Below, piece by piece: positions 23,124 to 28,142 of a stretch of DNA of 28,142 bases. The stretch is from Paludibacteraceae bacterium. GTDB lineage: Bacteria > Bacteroidota > Bacteroidia > Bacteroidales > Paludibacteraceae. The notes under the pieces were generated by a model. The model was not told the origin of the DNA. It was given only the letters and a program-made list of their open reading frames with translations, and searched no databases. Numbering within the stretch: the stretch's first letter is position 1; each line of letters begins with the position of its first letter. The position numbers and the translations under genes were made by a program. The stretch is taken from assembly GCA_024401495.1 (NCBI GenBank), contig JAKSKW010000020.1:1-28142 (forward strand), in the 5' to 3' direction.

Positions 23124-24100
23124 TCGCAATATTCAGCTAATTGTCCATCAGAAGTCAGGTTTGCGGCATTGGTAAGCACACCTTCTTCAAGCTGTTTAAA
23201 TATTTCTCCTGCCATATTTACTTCAATGGCAGCACCTACAAATGAGGTTTTAATTTTATATGCAAAAGCTTTTCTAATTTTTTCCAAAGCCGATTGGGCA
23301 GTTTTCCAGTGTTCATCAGCTCCGGCTGGATCTATACCACCCTTGAGCTCTCCGAACATGATTGCTCGATCATGTTTTTTTACAATTTTTCCTGAGTTAT
23401 AGTCTTTTGGAGTGCCTCTATAAAGGCAAATATCGACATTGTTTTCTTTTTCTACCAAAGGAATGTTTGCGTTAAAAAATAAAACTCTATTTTTTTCTGA
23501 TTCTTCTGATGTATAATTCCAGCTAATTGCACATATTTCATTAGCATGATCAAAAGCATCTTTAAAATCATCTTCATTGTTAACTTCATTCCAATTATTG
23601 GCGGCTTTGTTTGCTTTTTTTAGAATCGAAAAAGGTATTTTGTTCGAGTTGTTTAATGTATCCAACAATTTTCTTTTGAGTTTCATCTCGGCAAGAGAAC
23701 CAACGAAATTACGCATTGATCCACCAAGAGAATCACCACGAATTAGAAGATACCGATATATAAGTACATCCAACCAGGCATCACCTGCCGGTTTAAGAAA
23801 TTTATTGATCATCTCACTAATTGCATTCTCCTCATCTGAATCATCAAAGTAATCCAAGGATTTATCAGATAGACCAGATGCAGTCAGAAGCCCATTACGA
23901 AAATCAGTATCCGTTATTTTAAGGAGATCCATGGGTTCCTTAGCGTTTGAAGCTTTTAACTTTAAGGTTTCTGCTTCTTTAATATAATCACTTGCTTTCT
24001 CGTTTTTTTTCAACGCAGCTTCAACGAAGCCTGCTTTTGTTTGCTCTGGTTCAGTGAAAAGATCATCAGCACACGATATGCATTTATTTTGAATACCCAT
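23105..24100 (-). CDS. AvaI/BsoBI-family type II restriction endonuclease
   Basis: 331 residues, close to BsoBI (about 320). From memory of the family, long blocks match: YRYLLIRGDSLGGSMRN (115-131), VDICLY, GELKGGIDPAGADEHWKT (250-267), FVGAAIE and LTNAANLT. The catalytic residues align with the same spacing as in BsoBI: Asp223 (D212), Glu251 (E240), Lys253 (K242), and His264 (H253). AvaI and BsoBI cut C^YCGRG, so this specificity is predicted. All catalytic residues are intact, so the enzyme is probably active. It starts one base after the stop codon of a frameshifted XRE regulator, and the methyltransferase gene follows with overlap. Confidence 0.94.
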   Translation of the reverse strand: MGIQNKCISCADDLFTEPEQTKAGFVEAALKKNEKASDYIKEAETLKLKASNAKEPMDLLKITDTDFRNGLLTASGLSDKSLDYFDDSDEENAISEMINKFLKPAGDAWLDVLIYRYLLIRGDSLGGSMRNFVGSLAEMKLKRKLLDTLNNSNKIPFSILKKANKAANNWNEVNNEDDFKDAFDHANEICAISWNYTSEESEKNRVLFFNANIPLVEKENNVDICLYRGTPKDYNSGKIVKKHDRAIMFGELKGGIDPAGADEHWKTAQSALEKIRKAFAYKIKTSFVGAAIEVNMAGEIFKQLEEGVLTNAANLTSDGQLAEYCEWLVSL

Positions 24101-24101
24101 T

Positions 24102-24290
24102 TTAATTTATGTTGTTATTATCAATTAATAAATCTTTCTTGTTTTCATTAAGTAATTCGGATATACGAGACAACGTTTGTAAATCAGGAAGTATTACTAC
24201 ACCATTTACTGCCAATGCAGGTTGACTTCCCTAATTGATCAGCCAACCATTTGTCACTTTTTCTTCCAGCACTACTTTTAAGCAAAGAAA
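24102..24290 (-). pseudogene. Frameshifted XRE-family regulator of the R-M operon
   Basis: Read on the minus strand this stretch gives, in three frames in turn, LKVVLEEK, then SDKWLADQLGKSTCIGSKW and CSNTS, then PDLQTLSRISELLNENKKDLLIDN to a stop at 24102-24104. Joined, these form the short helix-turn-helix proteins common before R-M genes in Bacteroidetes (pattern: K..L.EK..SDKWLAEQLGKS..TVSKWCSN..QP.L.TL..IA.LL.V...LL). Two frame changes are needed, one in the GAAAAAG run and one at TTCCTGA, where Gln-Pro would be expected. The N-terminal codons are degraded. Sequencing error could explain one of the shifts but hardly both. Confidence 0.7.
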
Positions 24291-24307
24291 ATAAAAATTT
24301 ATTGGAT

Positions 24308-24323
24308 TACGTGCAAATACGTA
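24308..24323. promoter_or_regulatory. Inverted repeat upstream of the R-M operon, possible operator
   Basis: TACGT (24308-24312), six bases, ACGTA (24319-24323). It lies just ahead of the decayed regulator's coding part, where such regulators bind their own promoter. The rest of the gap to 24566 is AT-rich; a 74-codon minus-strand frame at 24341-24565 has no recognisable content. Confidence 0.3.
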
Positions 24324-24566
24324 GAGAAAACTGTTATTATTCACGATTTTATTATATGACTATTAAATTGTTTCGAATGTTTTAATAAAGGCTTGCAGAT
24401 GATGAATAATCTGCAAATTCTTTTGTAAATGAACCCATTATAATAAATCAAATAAATCACTTGGACGTATTTTAGCAAGTCCTCAAATGATGAAAATTCT
24501 GTCTGTTTCATATAAAAACGTGTTACTAATTTTTTGTGTTTGCAGATATAGTCTTTTTTTATCAAA

Positions 24567-24670
24567 TAAAATAGGTAATTATATACGAGTTGTCCAACAC
24601 ACGCTTTTTCTTTATACGCTCGCCCTCTGGGCTCGCGTTGGGAGGTGAGTTAGGGCGTTCCGCCCTTAAC
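24567..24670 (-). repeat. Dispersed repeat family A, copy 3
   Basis: On the minus strand it reads GTTAAGGGCGGAACGCCCTAA, then CAACGCGAGCCCAGAGGGCG, then AGCGTATAAAG and the tail GGACAACTCGTATATAAT with ACCTATTT. It lies beyond the 3' end of the RelA/SpoT gene in the same sense as that gene, as copy 2 does behind the radical SAM gene. Confidence 0.8.
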
Positions 24671-24689
24671 GTAGGATTTTATTTTGGAA

Positions 24690-24718
24690 GTAGGGACAGA
24701 TCTGAAACCTGCCCCTAC
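24690..24718. repeat. Dispersed hairpin family C (GTAGGGRCA type)
   Basis: GTAGGGACAG (24690-24699) pairs with CTGCCCCTAC (24709-24718) with one mismatch. The same seed opens the palindrome inside the YgjP-like gene (27389-27414). Between here and 24765 there is a short run of TTTCTAATTTCGCA-like units. Confidence 0.65.
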
Positions 24719-24765
24719 AAATCATTGTGCCTAATTTAGCATTCCGCATTTCTAATTTCGCATTT

Positions 24766-26967
24766 CTAATTTCTCTCCACACTCTTCACTCCCTTAATGG
24801 CGTTGATCTTCTTCATCACATTATCCACTTGCTGTAGGTCGTTGACAAGCAATGAGATATGGCCTTGGAAGAGTCCGGCTACACTGTCCACGGAGATGGA
24901 GCGCATCGAGATATTGCTCTCTTTCTGGATGAGCGACGTGATGTTTGTGACGATTCCTAAATCGTCGTTGCCGATTACTCGCAGAGTGCAGACGTACTGG
25001 CTTCCTTGCTTTCCGCTCCAGCGTGCCTTGACGTAGCGGTAGCCGAAACGTTGGATCATCATTGGTGCGTTAGGGCAATCCTTACGGTGGATCTTGATTC
25101 CTCCTTGTGTAAGGATGAATCCGAAGATGTCGTCGCCATAAATAGGGTTGCAACATTTAGCAAGTGTATATTCGATGCCCTTCAGATTGTCGTCGATTGT
25201 TAGTACATCGTCTTTCGACTTGTCGTCGGCTGATATCTGGTGATGCTCAAACTCGTCTGCTTTTTTCGCTTCATAGCCCAATTCTGGATGTAATTCCTTC
25301 TCAAGAATCTCCGTGTAGACGTCGCGAATCTTGACTGGATCAAGTTTCTCCTCTACGATATCATTATAGAATTCCGTCGTCATCTTATAGCCTAAACGTT
25401 TGATTGTCTTGGCTAAAATGGATTCCTCAAGATCAATCTTCCAGTTTTTGAAGCGACGGTTGAGTGTCTCTTTTCCGAGAGAGGCGTTGGAGTTCTCCTC
25501 CTCACGCAAGAAAGCTTTGATACGGCTCTTCGCCTTGCTTGTCTTGACGATGCTCAGCCACTCCTCCTTTGGTTTCTGAGTGTTGCTGGTAAGCACCTCA
25601 AGCTGGTCGCCGTTGTTGACCTCGTATCTCAACGAAACATTCTTGCCTCCGATCTTTCCGCCGACGCAATGGTTGCCGAGATTACTGTGGATAAGGTAGG
25701 CGAAGTCGAGCAACGTCGCTCCCTTAGGCAGATGCACAAGATCTCCGTTGGGAGTGAATATGAAGACCTCCTTGTCGTACAGGTTCATCTTGAATTCGGA
25801 GATGCACTCCTCGTTGGCGACGTCGGGATTCTCAAGGATCTCACGCACGTTGGCCATCCACGAGTCGAGCATGTTCTCGCTCTTCACACCTTTATATTTG
25901 AAGTGGGCTGCAAAACCCTTTTCTGCGATTTCATCCATACGCTCTGTACGGATCTGCACCTCCACCCATTTTCCTTGAGGTCCCATCACAGTGGTGTGAA
26001 GACTCTCGTAACCGTTTGTCTTAGGGATGGATAGCCAGTCGCGCAGACGCTTTGGGTTTGGCTGGTACTCATCAGTGACGATAGAGTAGACACGCCAGCA
26101 GTCGCTCTTCTCCTCCGCCAACTCGCTGTCGAGAATGATACGGATGGCGAACAGGTCGTAGACGTGTTCGAAAGTGGTGTTCTGCTTACGCATCTTGTTC
26201 CAGATGGAGTAGATACTCTTCGTACGGCCCTTGATGGTGAATTTGAACCCCGCGTCTTCAAGCTTCTTCTTCAACGGATTGATAAAATCAGCGATATATT
26301 TGTCACGACTGCGTTTAGTCTCATTCAATTTATGAGCGATCTCACGGTAAGTCTCACGATGCAGACGCTTCATCGACAAATCCTCAAGCTCGCTCTTAAC
26401 CTTATATAATCCAAGACGATGGGCGAGTGGAGCAAACAAGTAGCTTGCCTCACGAGCGACACGGTCTCCGTCTTCAGAATCTTCAATAGGATTGTATTTT
26501 CTGATCAGATAGAGCACCTCGCAGATAAGGATGATGATGACGCGGATGTCCTCGGCCAAACTCATCAGCAGCTTTCTGAAATTCTCATTCTCCACGCCCA
26601 CACGTCGACGATAGAACTCATCCACCTTCTGCTCACCGTGCACAAGGGCGACGATACTGTCGGGAAACGACTTTGCGACGTCAGCCTCCGTCATCAATCC
26701 GCATTGGATCATCTCAAAAAGAATCTTGGCCACACTTGGTCCGCCGCCAAGGCTAACCTCGTCGGCAAGGATAAGGGCAGTCTGCACTCCACGTTCCATG
26801 TGGTCGATATCGTCTTCCGATACATTATTGGATTTGACCTTCTCGTCGAAAACAATCATTGCGTCGCGCACAGGGTTGAGCGCTCCAATAGGTAGTTTCT
26901 CCTCAGCGATCGACACATATTTGTCGAAGCTAGCTTTAATTTCGTCCCATTTCAAATTCGTATCCAT
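24766..26967 (-). CDS. RelA/SpoT homologue, probable (p)ppGpp synthetase
   Basis: A 733-residue long RSH protein; makes (p)ppGpp on starvation, cytoplasmic and ribosome-associated. Order: HD-hydrolase-like domain (about 30-190), synthetase (about 230-355) with GRTKSIYSIWNKM (247-259) and RLRD (307-310) before WLSIPKTNGYESLHTTV, TGS (about 402-465; VFIFTPNGDLVHLPKGAT), the cysteine-rich linker domain (KCCNPIYGDDIFGF), and a C-terminal ACT domain. The HD region lacks the expected HD pair (ILFEMIQCG stands where LLHDxVED should be) and the later Asp (LICEVLYLIR instead of LADRLHNMR), so hydrolysis is probably lost. A separate bifunctional Rel elsewhere in the genome is inferred. A perfect promoter is at 26991-27022. 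Confidence 0.93.
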   Translation of the reverse strand: MDTNLKWDEIKASFDKYVSIAEEKLPIGALNPVRDAMIVFDEKVKSNNVSEDDIDHMERGVQTALILADEVSLGGGPSVAKILFEMIQCGLMTEADVAKSFPDSIVALVHGEQKVDEFYRRRVGVENENFRKLLMSLAEDIRVIIILICEVLYLIRKYNPIEDSEDGDRVAREASYLFAPLAHRLGLYKVKSELEDLSMKRLHRETYREIAHKLNETKRSRDKYIADFINPLKKKLEDAGFKFTIKGRTKSIYSIWNKMRKQNTTFEHVYDLFAIRIILDSELAEEKSDCWRVYSIVTDEYQPNPKRLRDWLSIPKTNGYESLHTTVMGPQGKWVEVQIRTERMDEIAEKGFAAHFKYKGVKSENMLDSWMANVREILENPDVANEECISEFKMNLYDKEVFIFTPNGDLVHLPKGATLLDFAYLIHSNLGNHCVGGKIGGKNVSLRYEVNNGDQLEVLTSNTQKPKEEWLSIVKTSKAKSRIKAFLREEENSNASLGKETLNRRFKNWKIDLEESILAKTIKRLGYKMTTEFYNDIVEEKLDPVKIRDVYTEILEKELHPELGYEAKKADEFEHHQISADDKSKDDVLTIDDNLKGIEYTLAKCCNPIYGDDIFGFILTQGGIKIHRKDCPNAPMMIQRFGYRYVKARWSGKQGSQYVCTLRVIGNDDLGIVTNITSLIQKESNISMRSISVDSVAGLFQGHISLLVNDLQQVDNVMKKINAIKGVKSVERN

Positions 26968-26990
26968 GCCTATCTATTTATGATTTCCTA

Positions 26991-27022
26991 CAAATTTAGA
27001 TTTAATATTTAACTTTCGCAAA
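26991..27022 (-). promoter_or_regulatory. Promoter of the RelA/SpoT gene
   Basis: Minus-strand TTTG (plus-strand CAAA, 27019-27022), 20 bases, TAAATTTG (plus-strand CAAATTTA, 26991-26998): a perfect match, with a leader of about 20 bases. Confidence 0.75.
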
Positions 27023-27052
27023 TCTCTAAGCTCTCAGCTCTAATCTATTTAC

Positions 27053-27060
27053 TATTTTTG
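27053..27060 (+). promoter_or_regulatory. -7 element giving a nearly leaderless transcript
   Basis: TATTTTTG ends only seven bases before the ATG at 27068, so transcription would start at or within a few bases of the start codon. The -33 region consists of CTCTAAG/CTCTAAT heptamers without a TTTG box. Confidence 0.5.
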
Positions 27061-27067
27061 CGTTATT

Positions 27068-27856
27068 ATGGCAAATATCGAAAAAACATTCAGACACGAC
27101 ACGTTAGGCTTGATCAACGTCGTATGGAAAAGCAATATGAGAAGCGTGAGGATGAGTTTCAAAGACGGACGCTTCACCATCAGTGCACCCGTCGGCTACA
27201 CCATGGAGTCGATCGCACGCCTGATCCAAGAAAATGAAAGCAGAATGCACTCATTCATAAAGCGTCATGAAGCCCGACGCGATGATACCCGTGTCGACGA
27301 GAATTTTGTCCTCGACACCCATTTTGCCATAATGCGAATTTCTCTCACCAACGTCGCCACCAGCAGATTAAAGAAATCAAAAACACCCGTAGGGGCAAAC
27401 CCTTGTGGTTGCCCTTCTGAAGCAAACCCTTCCGACAAAGACGAGATGGTGCTTGAGATGCCGCTTGGCACCAACTTTGATTCCCCTGAAACAAAACAGA
27501 TTGTGAAAGAGGCGGCGGTAGCTGTACTCAGATATGAAGCAAAAAAAAGATTACCATATATAGTAAAGGAGATAGCCGACGCTAATGGATTCAAATACAG
27601 CAGCGTCAAGATCAATTCAGCCCAGACGAGGTGGGGTAGTTGCTCATCCAAAGGATCACTTAATTTCTCATTATATACAATGTTGATGCCGTTGCATCTG
27701 ATACGCAGCGTCGTCGTGCATGAGCTATGCCACACGAAATTCATGGATCACGGCCCAAATTTCTGGGCTTTGTTCGACAAAACATTCGGAGTGTCGCATA
27801 GAATTGTGGATAAAGAGATCAGGGATTTGAAATTGCCAGGATTCTTGAAAAATTAG
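27068..27856 (+). CDS. YgjP-like (DUF45) metallopeptidase
   Basis: 262 residues of the YgjP/WLM-type zinc metallopeptidase family. The zinc site is HELCH at 218-222 with a further His228 (KFMDHGPNFW). RWGSCSSKGSLNFS (188-201) and the N-terminal RSVRMSFKDGRFTISAP are family blocks. The protein is cytoplasmic; its substrates are unknown in this family. Residues about 106-122 (KTPVGANPCGCPSEANP) correspond to an in-frame palindromic repeat (27389-27414 and flank) and interrupt the otherwise conserved region between N-terminal and catalytic halves. The reading frame remains open, so the gene is probably functional. Divergent from the RelA/SpoT gene. Confidence 0.9.
   Translation: MANIEKTFRHDTLGLINVVWKSNMRSVRMSFKDGRFTISAPVGYTMESIARLIQENESRMHSFIKRHEARRDDTRVDENFVLDTHFAIMRISLTNVATSRLKKSKTPVGANPCGCPSEANPSDKDEMVLEMPLGTNFDSPETKQIVKEAAVAVLRYEAKKRLPYIVKEIADANGFKYSSVKINSAQTRWGSCSSKGSLNFSLYTMLMPLHLIRSVVVHELCHTKFMDHGPNFWALFDKTFGVSHRIVDKEIRDLKLPGFLKN
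27389..27414 (+). repeat. Family C palindrome inside the YgjP-like gene
   Basis: GTAGGGGCAA, then ACC, CTTGT, and GGTTGCCC: GGGCAA (27393-27398) pairs with TTGCCC (27409-27414), and CC pairs with GG inside it. The following bases repeat GCAAACCCTT. It is read through as part of the protein. Confidence 0.75.
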
Positions 27857-27975
27857 AAATGCGAAATGCTGAATTATAAATGCAAAATAGTAAGATGAAA
27901 TCCAGTTTTAAGACATCGGACATTATATAATAATATAATATATTTTTATCACCCTTGAGTCGTATTAATAAAGAA

Positions 27976-28022
27976 GCCACGTAGTGGCGGAAGATTGTTA
28001 GCCGTGGTGCGTAAGCCCACGG
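27976..28022. repeat. Two-palindrome dispersed element at the right edge
   Basis: GCCACGTAGTGGC (27976-27988) followed by CCGTGG (28002-28007) and CCACGG (28017-28022). It is of the REP-like kind. The stretch from 27857 to here otherwise holds only TTAGAAATGCGAAATGC-like low-complexity sequence. Confidence 0.55.
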
Positions 28023-28093
28023 TTTTCGTAAAAAATTTATTTCTCGTATAATCAGCGATTTGCAAACATTTTTCAAAAATAATTCCTGAAACG

Positions 28094-28125
28094 CTTGCAC
28101 AGGACCGGAAAACGCTATACTTTTG
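28094..28125 (+). promoter_or_regulatory. Promoter at the window end, probably for a stable RNA
   Basis: CTTG at 28094-28097, 20 bases, TACTTTTG at 28118-28125, then GCACTCG. The -7 box and the following seven bases are the same as in the tRNA-Lys promoter here, which suggests another tRNA or rRNA gene just beyond the edge. Confidence 0.65.
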
Positions 28126-28142
28126 CACTCGCTTTCGGGAAG

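Noticed and set aside
24341..24565. 74-codon minus-strand frame upstream of the R-M operon
   Set aside because: AT-rich, low-complexity composition, no promoter or motif; it may be part of decayed sequence but nothing supports a gene.
20888..24765. Integrative element or prophage around the R-M genes
   Set aside because: No integrase, transposase, tRNA attachment site or long flanking repeats are visible; only short palindromes flank the island.

Overview
The window reads as chromosome of an AT-rich member of the Bacteroidota, most likely Bacteroidales. Three signs support this. Promoters have the Bacteroidetes form TTTG-N19/20-TAnnTTTG and Shine-Dalgarno sequences are mostly absent. Two secreted proteins end in type IX secretion (T9SS)-like C-terminal domains. 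The housekeeping block tsaB <> yicC-gmk-nadD, the PheS with a four-cysteine insert, and NspC are all typical of the group. Small palindromic dispersed repeats sit at many gene ends.

Layout. 1-1.9 kb: two small hypothetical genes, the broken tail of a duplicate of the first, and a dispersed repeat. 1.9-4.0 kb (-): an SUMF1-like secreted protein translationally overlapped by an MscS-type channel. 4.1-7.1 kb (+): prs and a B12-binding-type radical SAM protein. 7.3 kb: tRNA-Lys(UUU) with its own promoter and terminator. 7.5-10.9 kb (+): two paralogous secreted proteins with near-identical tails. 11-14.2 kb: accessory region with a membrane-anchored YD-repeat-like protein (-), a promoter-to-terminator unit with no gene, a heptamer tandem array, a gene with a long structured leader, and a small hypothetical gene (-). 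14.4-17.3 kb (-): tsaB, an alpha/beta hydrolase and nspC. 17.4-20.9 kb (+): yicC-gmk-nadD-pheS-bactofilin operon. 21.1-24.3 kb (-): restriction-modification island with a frameshifted XRE regulator, an AvaI/BsoBI-family endonuclease, an N4-cytosine-type methyltransferase and an unknown small gene. 24.8-27.0 kb (-): RelA/SpoT homologue whose hydrolase site looks dead. 27.1-27.9 kb (+): YgjP-like metallopeptidase carrying an in-frame palindrome. The window ends on a promoter that probably serves a stable RNA gene just outside.

The most unusual signals are: (1) two neighbouring transcription units (about 11.82-12.22 and 12.43-13.91 kb) whose 5' RNAs share an order of hairpins and a GTGTAG...AAAAGGAT box and whose ends share a terminator with a compensatory base-pair change, one unit having no gene; (2) the R-M operon with a decayed regulator directly abutting the endonuclease; (3) a three-copy dispersed repeat of about 105 bp placed in sense orientation behind genes; (4) a palindromic repeat absorbed into a coding sequence. 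All were read by eye; no search or folding was run.
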